Below, piece after piece: positions 1 to 10,783 of a stretch of 64,000 nt of DNA. The position numbers and the translations under genes were made by a program. Below the pieces are notes generated by a model. The model did not search any database, was not told the origin of the DNA, and worked only from the letters and a program-made list of their open reading frames with translations. The stretch comes from Adenanthera pavonina. Taxonomy: Eukaryota > Streptophyta > Magnoliopsida > Fabales > Fabaceae. Each line of letters begins with the position of its first letter. Within the stretch, counting starts at the first letter, position 1. The stretch lies in NCBI GenBank assembly GCA_026686845.1, contig JAIVEN010000001.1, forward strand, positions 37,688,001 through 37,752,000, read 5' to 3'.

Positions 1-1971
1 ACCCAGGCAGTGTTAGAGGCGTAGGACGAGGGGTAGGTATAAAGGAGTATTTTGGATCTAGGAAGCAAGTTATATCCGAGCATAAGTTAAAGCAAATGTT
101 GGATAAGAATACGGAGGAAACAGAAGCTCGAATGCATCAGACAATGGATTCAAAGATAGAAGCGATGAGACAAGAGATATTGTCCATGTTCTCTACTGTT
201 GGTATGCAGCCACCTTTGCAAGAACTGCCTATCGAGACAACACCTTCTCCTGTGGTCCATAGCACAAAAGATAGTTCTAATGAGGGAGTAGCATGTGATC
301 TACTTTTGGATGTTCCCACGAGGCGCATTGTAGCTCAAGGGCGAGTTTATACCACATCATCAACCCTCCACCATCAGCAAATACCAAAGGATCAAGTCAA
401 GGTGTCGGTTGAAAATGTCATTGAGCCTTATGCACATGTGCCATTTCCTATTGATGAGGTTATGATAGTAGCCCAAGTTCCAGGAAATTTTATTTTGTGG
501 CCTAAAAGGCTTGTTTCAATAACCATGCCTCAGGTATCAAAAACCTTATAATTCTCTTGTATTTAATTATATAGATATAGTTTGAGATTAAAATTCATTG
601 TTATTTACTTAAATCAGGGAAGGAGCAAGGGGAAGGATTTGTTAGATTCAATGCCTCAATCTCTATCCCATGACTCACATGATGCTACAGAAATGGGATC
701 ATTAACACGATTAAAAACAGAAATTTCACAATTTAGTGATGAGGTTCCTATTCAAATTGAAATGACTCCTGGAATCGTGGGATCTATCGCATATATCATC
801 TATCTTGAAAAGAATGATGTCTTAGATTTCCTAAACATGCAGTACCTGGATATATCCATTTTATCCCTTTGGATCATGTAAGTTTATTTTCACTACTAAT
901 GCATCTCTCCACTTATGCATTTCTAAGCAATTACATGTCTATGCATTTATTTTTATTTTATTTTGTTGATAGGGTTCTTGACCAGTACTGCATCCAATTA
1001 AGAAGAAATGAGAAATATGGATTCCTTTGTCCATATCGTATCCAAAGTGTGGGGCTTAGAGAGGGTGACAGGGGAAACTACATTGGAAATACAATTGTAG
1101 AGAGCCCTAAGACATGTTGGTTGGCACCAGTCCATTATGGGTAACAAGTTTGAAAATCATATACAAATAAATAGTTGTGATTGGAATTTCTATAATTGAT
1201 ATGATATTAACATTAATTAATATATTGTAGTAATCACTGGACGTTGTGGGTGTTATGCCCAGAGCGGTGCACCGCCTACTGGTTTGATTCTTATAGAGAC
1301 AAGGAAGATGACTCCCAGAAAAAGAAGACAAATAACTCCAGTAAAAAGGACGGAAAAGTGCCCAAAGTAAAGAATGGTGGAAAAGCACCTAAAGAAAAGA
1401 AGGATGGAAAAGCCCCCAAAGATTTTCGTGATGTAGTTCATCTGTAAGTTTTAAATTGTGTAAAACTTTGGTTTGTGATTACATGTAACATATCAAATAA
1501 ATTTTAGTCTATAATTTACTTTCTTCCATGTATTTGATTATAGGGCTATGAAGACATACCAAATAAGGGGTGGAAAACACACACAAGAAGCCAGAAAAAT
1601 AGAATGGAAATACCCAAATGTACGTATGTAGTTTTATCCTAACCTTAAAGGAAATTAATCCAAGTATTTTGATTTTGCTCATTTTCTTTGTTGATTTTTA
1701 GTCTCGCCGCCAGTCTAGGGGAACAGAATGTGGCTACTATGTTATGAGAGAAATGTATGACATAATTACTGGTAATGTTGTTGACTCATTGGATAAGGTA
1801 ATTATATTATCTATAACTTAGTTTTTTGTCTCTTTATGACTTCTTACTATATGAGTTGTGTTGATATAAGTTTTAAACTTGCAGTACTTCAATGATGATC
1901 GTCCCTATCTCCAGCAAGAAATTGACCACATCCGGAACATGTGGTCAGAATTTCTTTTTAGATTCATTTGA
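1..1971 (+). CDS. CACTA transposon protein with DUF8039 and Ulp1-like C48 peptidase domain (5' partial)
   Basis: Seven exons join in phase: <3-533, 618-877, 973-1140, 1231-1443, 1544-1619, 1702-1797 and 1885-1971, each intron GT..AG, with a TGA stop at 1969-1971. The frame is open to the left edge, so the start is missing; about 476 residues are visible. Exon 1 has a basic Gly/Arg stretch, a coiled-coil-like Glu/Met-rich segment and a DUF8039-type block ending near FILWPKRLV. Exons 3-7 form a Ulp1/SENP-like cysteine protease: His in HWTLW (codon 1235-1237), Asp in WFDSY (1286-1288), and Gln and Cys in exon 6 (1711 and 1729-1731, in GTECGYY). All four catalytic positions are therefore kept. 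A Lys/Gly-rich repeat (KDGKVPK, KNGGKAPK, KDGKAPK) sits inside the domain in exon 4. Proteins of this layout are known from plant CACTA elements; their role in transposition is unclear. Exon joins are my inference from splice sites and phase. Confidence 0.8.
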
Positions 1972-2184
1972 ATATATTTTGTTATCTCATAGATTAGTTT
2001 TGATTGATCAAGATAGCATAGAACAATATGTTAGAAACTGATGTATATAGCTATTATGGTGTAAAAAAGCTAGTAACTTTCTTTGCTGTAAAAATTGCTT
2101 TGTTATTTTGCACATTTCGGCTGTAAATACAGGTTTAGGTATGGATAGTTACAAAGCATTAATATAAAAAAAAGGTTTCAATTT

Positions 2185-2638
2185 ATGGCTGTTTTTGGAA
2201 AAACAGACGTGAAAGGGTTATTTTCTACGGTTGTATTAGAAAACGGTCATGGAAAGTTGTAGAAAGGTAAACTTTCTATGGCTGTTAACCAAATAACAGC
2301 CGTAGAAAGTTCCAGATGGCAAAGATATCTACGGCTGTCTTTAAGCTGTCTTTTTAAAGACAGCCCTAGAAAGGTGAACTTTCTACGGCTGTTATTCAGA
2401 TAATAGTCGTAGAAAGGTCACCTTTCTAGGGCTGTTTTTAAAAAGACAGCCGTAGAAAGTTACACCTTTCTACGGCTGTTATCTTAATAACAGCCGTAGA
2501 AAGGTGACCTTTTCTACGGCTGTTTCCTAACAGACGTAAAATGCTATACTTTTTATGTCTATAGCTTCTATGTCACTTCAAGAACAGCCATAAAATGCCC
2601 AAAATAACAGACGTAAAAGGGTATTTTTTGTAGTAGTG
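2185..2638. repeat. CACTA subterminal repeat array
   Basis: A roughly 14-bp unit, CTTTCTACGGCTGTT and its reverse complement AACAGCCGTAGAAAG, recurs about a dozen times, mostly alternating in orientation every 40-50 bp with A/T-rich spacers. Subterminal repeats of this kind are the binding sites of the CACTA-encoded DNA-binding protein. The alternating layout would also form hairpins in single strands. Confidence 0.8.
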
Positions 2639-2649
2639 TGGGTTCAAAT

Positions 2650-2870
2650 CTAGGTGAAGACATATTTGAAACCATTATATGATGTGCATGAGGGTGACAT
2701 GGTGTGGGCCCGAGGTGATGTCACATGGCTCTGGGGTAATGTGGTGCAACAAGGTGCAAGCCTTGGGTGATGTGATGATGATGTGACATGGGTGGTGGGT
2801 GACATGGCAGTGACATGACGCGACTTGATGGTGATATGGCAATAGAGTTCAATAGACTTTTGGTGGTAAC
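2650..2870. other. GTGACATG-rich low-complexity stretch
   Basis: An imperfect GTGATG/GTGACATGG-rich stretch lies between the CACTA end and the next repeat. No coding signal is seen; the open frame on the minus strand is a by-product of the simple repeat. Confidence 0.5.
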
Positions 2871-3165
2871 TAAATGTCATCGCCAAATGTCAACTTCAGT
2901 AATGATTCTTGCCGCCAAATGACAACTTTCGATGGCGACAAACTTTTAGCAACGACAATTTATATTTTAACGACAAATATTTTCACAGCTAAATGTCTAC
3001 TTTTGGCGGTGATTTTTTTTGTCGTCACCAAAACTTTCGGTAACAAGACTTATGCCGACGTCATGGTAACAACAAAAATGTAGCTACTGAAAATTTTCGA
3101 CAACGACATTTCACCTTTCAGTGACAACATTTATCCTCGCCAAAAGTCAAATTTTTTATAGGAAT
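2871..3165. repeat. second CACTA-like subterminal region, decayed
   Basis: Short units such as CGCCAAATGTC, GGCGACAA and CGACAA(A/C)ATTT recur in both orientations. The block ends TTTTTTATAGGAATTG, whose reverse strand resembles a degraded CACTATAAAAAA terminus. The layout mirrors the array at 2185-2638 but the unit sequence differs, so it would be a different CACTA family. No transposase is visible. Confidence 0.4.
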
Positions 3166-3944
3166 TGTCAAGTTCCTTGTTGAGTTACCTCACCTGCATG
3201 CATCTATGAACAAATCCACACCGGTGAGACTCTTTAATCTTTATCTCTCTCTATATATACAAACACATATAAAAAATGATAATTAAAATGATACTGATAA
3301 TTGAAATAGTCAAAATATTAATTTAAAATGCATTAATATAACCATGATGAAAACTTAACTAAATCGTGGGTAATTAAATTATTTTAGTTTATATATAGTA
3401 TCATGTAAAGCCCCACTGATATTCTTATTGTATATTGTATTGATTCTTAACTAATTTTAAGATTTCAATTAAAATTCAGTTCACTGATTTACCAATGAAG
3501 TCAATCGATTTTTTCGTATGTGCGTGACTGCGTGTGTACGTTGGAGTTCAAGTGTTGGGAGTGTGTGGCATTGGATGGGTGCTTGCTGGTGGGTGCATGT
3601 GTGTCTGCGTGGATCTAAATACTCTCCATATTTTCTTTTCATACACAATTTCATCTATTAATTTTAATTTGAATGATATAAACCACTGTTACTTTAAATA
3701 AAATATATTATTTATTTTAATAATAATCATAAATAAACATTATAGATTATTTTTAAGAAATATCTACTCATAATAATAAATATAAATTATTGAATCAATG
3801 GAAGAGATTGTATATGAAAAAATGTATAAAAAAAATAGAGAAAATCTAAATTCGTACAAGGCATGCTCTATACTAATTATGAATGACAACAACTTTTCAT
3901 CTATTTTTCTCCCTTGAAATTTATTTGGAGCCTAATCCATTATA
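3166..3944. other. AT-rich intergenic sequence
   Basis: No gene is seen. A G/T-rich patch (about 3520-3615, repeats of GTGTG and GGTGGGTG) is flanked by very AT-rich DNA. Confidence 0.5.
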
Positions 3945-4220
3945 ACTCCCTCTATCACATTTTATTTGTCATTTTAAAAAATTTTAAATATTTTAATATA
4001 TCTATCATTTTTATATTACTATTGAAGTATTAAGTATTTTTTACTATTTTACTGTCTATTAAAAATAATAGTAGGAGAAGTACAAATCATCTGTTAATAT
4101 TTAATTCAAGAATATTTTAGTAAAATAGCATTAAATTTTATTATAATAAATTATTTAATAATTTTATTAGTTTATATAAAAAAATCTTAAAATAAAAAAT
4201 AAAATAGGAAGGAGGGAGTA
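3945..4220. mobile_element. MITE with CTCCCTC terminal inverted repeats
   Basis: The left end AACTCCCTCTATCACATTTT and the reverse complement of the right end (TACTCCCTCCTTCCTATTTT) match well over 20 bp, and the similarity continues inward. The element is about 276 bp, AT-rich and without coding capacity. The TA next to the ends fits a Stowaway-type (Tc1/mariner-derived) MITE. Confidence 0.65.
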
Positions 4221-4439
4221 TTATCTTTAATTTAATTTAATTATGCGTGCATTCATGGTACCCTAACAAAGTGGTATGTCATCTCTAGGCATTTAATTAT
4301 TTAATGAATGCTCATCCACTGTGCACATCTTTTAAATTTTATGCGAAGGAGTGCGGAAATTTGAATCCAAGGAATTATTTCCTCATTTTCAAACAATTGT
4401 TAACCCAAGGAAATACTTCCTCATATTCAAATATTAATT

Positions 4440-5096
4440 GTCCTTTGAGCTTTTAACTTTGTTTTCAAACAATTTTTATTTTAAAATCTCAATAAAGTAT
4501 TAATTATTTTTTTTTTACCATTTTACTCTTAAACAATAAAACGTAACTCTTTAAGCTATTTGTTACTTTCTCCATTTTCAATCAATTGTTATTTTAGAGT
4601 TTTGTCTTTATTTCCAAATAAATGTCACTTTAGAATTTCAATATTTTTTTATCATTTTACCCTTTAATAATGAAACATACATACTCCCTCCAATCTTTTA
4701 TATAAGTCACATTCTAAAAAAAATTTAAAGTTCTAAATATAAGTTACTTTACAAAGATTTGTAAAGCACTAATTATTTTATTTCAAAAATGTCCTTCTTA
4801 GAAATTGCTTTATGGAGCATTGACTGCTTTAGAGAATACAATATTTTATTAAATCAATAATATTTATTGATGCAACTAACTTTTTTTAGTTTCAATGGAG
4901 TAGTTAAAAGTAGGTTATATTAAGAATTGAAGAGAGTAACTCTTTAGGCTTTTTGTTACTAAAACATAGTAAATATGGTTATTTTAGTAAAATATCATTG
5001 CATTTTATTACTCTTTAAACTATTTATTAGCTTTCCTAATCTACATGCATAACCTAAAGTGACAATTTTTTGAAGATGGAGGGAGTAATCAAGTTA
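4440..5096. repeat. duplicated AT-rich repeat, second copy interrupted by a MITE
   Basis: Two related copies start near 4448 (TTTTCAAACAATTTTTATTTTA) and 4574 (TTTTCAATCAATTGTTATTTTA). Copy 1 contains AAAACGTAACTCTTTAAGCT. In copy 2 the corresponding sequence is split at its TA by the insertion at 4684-4936 and resumes as TAACTCTTTAGGCT. Copy 2 ends in GATGGAGGGAGTA near 5088, again a CTCCCTC-type terminus. Confidence 0.5.
4684..4936. mobile_element. Stowaway-like MITE nested in an older repeat
   Basis: The ends are CTCCCTCCAATCTTTTATATAA and the inverse of TTATATTAAGAATTGAAGAGAG, flanked by TA on both sides (4682-4683 and 4937-4938). The empty site can be read from the neighbouring repeat copy, so both boundaries are supported by more than terminal similarity. 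Confidence 0.65.
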
Positions 5097-5167
5097 TGCT
5101 TTTTGTTATTTTCTACTACATCGAATTCTATAAATCATATTCTAGAAGAAATTATTAATCTTTAATA

Positions 5168-5370
5168 TAACTCCCTCTGTCCCATATTATTAGAGATTTT
5201 ATAAAATTCACATATATTAAGAAAGATAATTAAAATTAGTTGAGAATCTTGATTTTTACAAAAAAAATTATAATTCCAAAAATAACATTCATTCACATTA
5301 ATCAAAACTATTTTGTAGTTTATGAAGGATGTTTTTAGAAAAAAATCATAAATGATCCATGTCACTTGTT
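5168..5370. repeat. single CTCCCTCTGTCCC-type MITE end
   Basis: ACTCCCTCTGTCCCATATTATTAGAG resembles the terminal repeats of the neighbouring MITEs, but I see no matching opposite end. It is probably a truncated copy. Confidence 0.35.
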
Positions 5371-8198
5371 AGATTTTAAGATTTAAGTTCAGGAAAATAT
5401 TGGTTAGAATACTTATAAAAAAATATTAGTTAGAATAACCTTGATTAATTATTATTAACATGACTTAATAATAAAATTCGAACATGATTTCAAAACCCAA
5501 CCCAAACCAACTTAATGAATAATTGTATAATCTTTTAAAAGTAGTCCAATAAAAAAAAGTTAGGCCCAGAATTTCAAGATCCAATTGAAACTCTCAATAT
5601 CAACCAATAGTTATAGAATACATCAAACAGAAATCCAGTAGCATACCGACTATACCCAACGGATTCCCATAAACAAACCTGCCAAGTTATTCCAAATGCA
5701 AACTTTCCAAAAACAAGGATCATATCCAATAACATGAATTACAACTTTTAGAGTTAAATCATTTCATGTTGTTAAATCTATCACAACGTATACTTCATCT
5801 TTATCATATTCTTGCCAAAGTTGATACATACCTTTATATAGGGAACATAATTTTTTTTTTGTTTTTAGAATGCTCATTTGAAACCCAATAAAGTTGCATT
5901 TAACTAAAACTATCACATTTCATTTCATAATCTTTAACCACCATCTTACTTTGATATATGTATTAGCATTCAATCTTTCAAACACCACACTATATATATA
6001 TATATATATATTCAATCTGAAATAGTGTACAAATCAAACTATAACTAATCCTACACATTTCAAATCAAAAGTATCACATTCATGTAACACTAACAATCAA
6101 GCTCACACCTCAAATATGACTATGTAGTGCAGCCAATACCAACAGCACACAATTACATTATCAACAAATTCTCTCCTGCACCACAATCTATTAAAGCAAA
6201 GAAAGCAAAACAAAACAATCAACAAGACCTAATCAATTATCAAAATTAATTTACTATACACTAGGCAAATTCTAAGAAGCATGTTTACTAAGCATATTAA
6301 AAAATATATAAAACTTAATCAATAACTTGAACTCAATATAGTGGAGAATCACCTCTAGGTCCATGCATTCCCCAGTGCTAGAACCTTTCCTAGAAGAATG
6401 GGAAATCAGGGGTGAGACTATAATCTCAATAACTAGGAATTTACAAACAAGAAAATAGCAATATAATTTATTTTACAAATAGGCCCAATAAAAATAATGT
6501 CATGACATCACCTTAAAATGACAAACGAAGGATGGAGTCAAATAATAGTACATGGCAAGATCCCCAAGATCTGCCTGTTGGCATTATAGCAAACACACTC
6601 CACAAGAGGTGCCCAACTCCAGAGAAGTGCACAATTGCTTATAGTCCAATAACCACATGATGGTCAGCACATTCCCCATGGTACACATTACTTATCACGA
6701 CTCCACATGATAGCCAACACACTCCACAAAAGGTGTGTGGTCTCTCGAGAGATGCACATTGCTCTTCACGAGTTTGTAGCATTACGAAGGCTAGCATACT
6801 CCTAGAAGTGCACATTGCCATTTGTATACTTACATATCCATGTAAAAATTGATTATGGGCCTCAATCATATTAATAACCAATTAATATATGGTCATATAT
6901 ATGCCAATAACAAAAGCATTCTTAACTTACAATCAAGTTCAACAACAGCAAGATTTATAATTTACCAATACATTGAAATAATTAATCAAACAAAAGTAAA
7001 TTCTCAGTTACCTCTCAAGAAGAAAATAAACAATACACACTAAGAGCCACCCACTGGAACATAGTACTCATGCCCAAGAGCTACAATGTTTAAATAACAA
7101 AGTTTTGGTTATTCAGCCTCAAGAGTAAAACACAAATTGCTAAGAGTCCAAGTCATGCTTCAAAAAATATAATAGGCTTCTAACCATCTTTAACACAATT
7201 TCAAAACATAATAGGCTCGCAAAAGGTTTCCAAATATCCAAAGGACTTCCACCTACTTAATGACAAACGAAGAAACGATATTGAGCAAAATCCCCAAATA
7301 AGCTCTCTATGGATCAAATCACAACCCAACATTACAAAATATTGCATACTCCATTATTAAGCATTCCAGAGGCTAAATATAGAGTTTCGAAGTCCCACCA
7401 CAAGAATTACTATCTTTTCTATCTTTAACATATTACTGACAACATTTCCGAATTACATTTTCAAGCAAGTTGTTTATATAGCAATTCAACTCCAAATCCT
7501 ACTAAACTTATACAATCTCTATAATCCAATGAAGCTAATGATAAAAAAAACTTCATGGCCCAAAATCATCCATTTTTGGACCTTACCATGCACACAACAA
7601 TGGTTCAAACAAATGTTCAAAATCTCAACTTAATCACCATGAATCCAACATTAAAGAGTTACCCAAGGTCATAAAGAGCATCTATCATGTTCATCTACTG
7701 AAACCCCTCAAATTCCAAGCATGGAACCAGCAGCCACATAGCAAAATCAAACATCAAACCAACAACTACTCATGAACGATCAATGAATATTGGAGGAAGG
7801 AAATGAAGTTTCAAGGCTCATACCTCTAGAAAATCAAGTTAGAACCACTTGGAACCACCCATAGACGCCGCTACAGACCAAGCTTAGCCAAACCCTCAAA
7901 CCCCTTTAGGCTCCCTTGGATGTTACAATCGCACTTCACTACAGTGAAATAAATGTTCACTAGAGCGAGATTACTTTGCTGCAGCAAAATAAAGTTTTGC
8001 TGTAACAAAGCCCCTTTTTATTTTCTTCTCTTTTTGCTTCCTTCTTCCTTTGGCTTCGGTCAAAGTCAGAATGCCATGTTCTTGGTCCAAAACATCTTCA
8101 CTTCCTCTTAAGTTCTCAAATAAAATAAATTGTTTAATTAATCTCAATTTTCAAATTAATTATCCTTAAAAATAAAATTAATATATGGGGTTGTTACA
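5371..8198 (-). repeat. non-coding repeat region with LTR-like right edge
   Basis: No coding capacity in 2.8 kb. At 8198 the minus strand begins TGTAACAACCCCATATATTA, a form common at the start of plant gypsy LTRs. Between 6590 and 6830 a motif with CACACTCCACAAGAGGTG and GTGCACATTGC recurs about four times every 60-70 bp. A short (TA)n tract lies near 5990-6010. I could not find the left LTR end or a target duplication, so a solo or truncated LTR is inference only. Confidence 0.35.
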
Positions 8199-8209
8199 CT
8201 CCACTAGAT

Positions 8210-8398
8210 CTTATAAAGGGTCTTATATTATGGGATGAGAAATTTTGTAAAGGCTCTTATAATATTGGACAAAGGGTATACAAGTTATTTTAGAGAAGCA
8301 TTAAAGACTTTTCAAATTTATCCTTCCTATAAATCTCTTTCCCATTATGGTGGAGAGAGATTAAGAAAGGGCCATTAAGAGAGACAATTTTTGTTATT
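8210..8398. repeat. diverged partial copy of the adjacent MITE
   Basis: The segment with TTTTAGAGAAGCATTAAAGA and ATTATGGTGGAGA (8290-8365) is repeated at 8464-8545 inside the next MITE. This is probably an older, truncated copy of the same family. Confidence 0.5.
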
Positions 8399-8403
8399 TT
8401 CTA

Positions 8404-8710
8404 CTCCCTCTAATTCTATATACAAGTCACATTCTAGAAGTGGTTATCGATTTATAATACAAGTTCTTTTAGAGAAGCATTAAAGACTTGTTTTTAAATT
8501 TATCCTCCATATAAATCTCTCCTCCATTATGGTGGAGATAGATTAAGAGATAATTAAGATGTGGTTTAAATTTGTTGACTTTAAATAAAGATAATTTCAA
8601 AAAGCTTTGATAATTTTTAAAAAACTCAAGACCATCAACTCATTTTAACAAAATTTTTCAATCCATGTGAATTAGTTAAAATTGACATATATATACGGAA
8701 TCAAAGGTAG
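8404..8710. mobile_element. Stowaway-like MITE
   Basis: The left end TACTCCCTCTAATTCTATAT and the reverse complement of the right end (TACTACCTTTGATTCCGTAT) are similar, with TA at both borders (8402-8403 and 8711-8712). It is about 307 bp and non-coding. Confidence 0.6.
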
Positions 8711-8903
8711 TATATCCTATTGGAAACTTTTAGCACCAAAAGTGTAAAAGAGAAATTTCTTTCTTTTGATACAAATACAATGCATAGTCTGGGATTATAC
8801 GAGATTCTGTGAAAAAATTTTCATAAGAAATCTCTATTTTTACTATTTTAAAAAGTACCACTTCTTTTTGCCACTCTGTTCCTTTTTTCCTCCTTTTCTA
8901 TAG

Positions 8904-9494
8904 AGCAAATGGAAATAGAGAAATAAAAAGACCCCAGAGAATTAGTGAATTACGATGATATCCAGAAGACGAAATACTCATGGAATGTAACTTGTGAAGC
9001 TATGAGCCTTGCCCCTCCTATCCAAGGAACTTCTAGGGAAGTTATCAATAACTTTATCTTCAATGGTTTCTCTATCCCAAACTGCAGGTACTCAAAATAC
9101 AGCGCATTTACATAATTTTTTTTACTGAATAATGATTTACTTATGTAATTAATGGGATTCTTCTTGATGTCTATAGTTGTATTTGAGGGCAAATACAACT
9201 CACGAGAGTCCAAAGCACTTCCCAGAACCTGACAAGTATGATCCAACAAGATTCGAAGGGAATGGGCCAGCTCCTTACACATTTGTACCATTTGAAGGAG
9301 GTCCAAGAATGTGTCCGGGAAGAGAGTATGTGTCCGGGAAGAGAGTAAGCTCGTCTCGAAATTCTGGTGCTTATGCACCACTTACTGAAGAGGTTCAAAC
9401 GGGAAGAATTGTTTCGTGACGAAAAGAATATTGTTGATCCTATGCCTATACCCGCCAAGGGTCTTCCAATTCACCATTCTCCTCATCAAGCTTG
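8904..9494 (+). pseudogene. cytochrome P450 (CYP716-like) C-terminal fragment
   Basis: Two exons remain. Exon 8904-9087 follows a good acceptor (TTTTCTATAG) and encodes a helix-K-like stretch with YSWNVTCEAM; exon 9177-9494 encodes FPEPDKYDPTRFEGNGPAP, the heme loop FEGGPRMCPG, and in a shifted frame a tail ending in ...HSPHQA and TGA at 9492. The wording is closest to the CYP716 triterpenoid (amyrin) oxidases. Breaks: an in-frame TAA at 8924; a phase mismatch at the exon join; and an exact 19-bp tandem duplication (9310-9328 and 9329-9347) over the heme-cysteine codons that shifts the frame, followed by TAA at 9345. The N-terminal two-thirds is not in the window. The family call is from memory of conserved motifs; a member of a neighbouring CYP85-clan family is possible. 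Confidence 0.85.
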
Positions 9495-10783
9495 AAGGGA
9501 AGAATTGCATATTTTTATGCGCAGGGTGTGAAATACAAATATCGAGATACATAAGAAAACTGAGTGATGGAGAGAAGTAAGCAGTAGATCTACATCGAAT
9601 ATGACATGAGTAGTCTATTTAATCGGGCGTCCTCAAATTGCTGGCCTGGCTACACCCATGACAAAAATCTAATTAGTTCTTGGACAAAAAGTGGACCTTA
9701 TTCGTTACACGTTACCTTACTGGTGAACTACACTGTTCAAAGCTAATGAAAATTGAATTATATATACTGATGACAATAAAATTTATAGATTTTTCATAAT
9801 TTAATTAAAATTACATAAAACTTTCATATAGTTCTCCAAATATAAACTTTAATCTGACTTTTAAATATATCCCTTTATGCTCTTATATTTTCTTTATTTT
9901 CTCTCTATTCTGTTTTCAAATAATACCCATTGCCCATCCATTTCGCTCCATCCGAAGGAGTAAATTCATCTGCTTTAGTTCAGCTAAAGAAAAATTAAAA
10001 AAAAAAGTCTTCTTTAATCAGCAAGTAGAGTTGCAACTAAGTAGCTATTAGACGGCATCAGATAAGTACTTCCTATTTACTGAGTTGGAGTCAGCTAATG
10101 AAAAATTGAGTAGATTCCATCAAATGCAAATATCAATGTTCATAACAGTTCAAATTGACTATCTTAATAAGCACAGCTTAATATGAAGGCATTGTGATGC
10201 ATGAAATTTGAATAATTCCATGACAAAGTACTTGAAAACATGAGTAACATTGGAATAACTTGGTAATAGCACCCTGGAAAGTTTATTAAAATGTGAACAT
10301 TCGAAATTGGGACAAATCAGTTGAGACTTTTCGGAGGTCGCAACTGTAGACAGAAAAACGAACACTCCCTTGACATAAATAATTCTCTAAAAACATATAA
10401 GAAATATATACTCATTCAAAAATTAAAGTAAATGATACTACTTGGTACAGCCTTTAAAAAATTGCACTCCCTAGGATTAATGAGCAACCCAACCCCGCAA
10501 ATAATTAACATGAAAGATGATACTTCGGTAGCTTTCAACTTACAAAAATGGTACAAGATATTGATGAGAATGCCAACACTGGAACACCATGAATCTCATA
10601 TAAAAGGAGCGTAGTGACCTATTTGTTGGAGACAGTGCTGGAGACGAGAGAAATAAAATGTCCCTAGCATCATGATGTTTGTACCGCTGGAAAGATTCTC
10701 ACAAACGCTACTACTCAAACTCGTCAAATTGTGATGAATAAAAAATTATAAACCAAAAGTTTCCTTTTACAAACATTCAAGAT
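9495..10783. other. intergenic region downstream of TASH3
   Basis: AT-rich, with no convincing gene. The 3' UTR and poly(A) site of the minus-strand gene should lie in the higher part (about 10400-10783), but I cannot place them exactly. Confidence 0.5.

Larger units (their letters stand above)
1..2638 (+). mobile_element. CACTA (En/Spm) DNA transposon, right-hand portion
   Basis: The right terminus reads ...TTTTTTGTAGTAGTG on the plus strand, so the reverse strand begins CACTACTACAAAAAA, the classic CACTA terminal motif. It ends at 2638 and the following TGG (2639-2641) would be the 3-bp target duplication. Inside it lie a subterminal repeat array and the DUF8039/Ulp1 gene. The left end and the TNP2-type DDE transposase, if present, lie outside the window. 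Confidence 0.82.

Noticed and set aside
96..551. Stand-alone 151-residue protein
   Set aside because: The frame is open to the window edge and splices at 533 into the downstream Ulp1 exons, so it is one exon of a larger gene.
9171..9458. Minus-strand open frames opposite the P450 fragment
   Set aside because: They are shadows of the plus-strand coding sequence; only the plus strand carries P450 motifs and splice sites.
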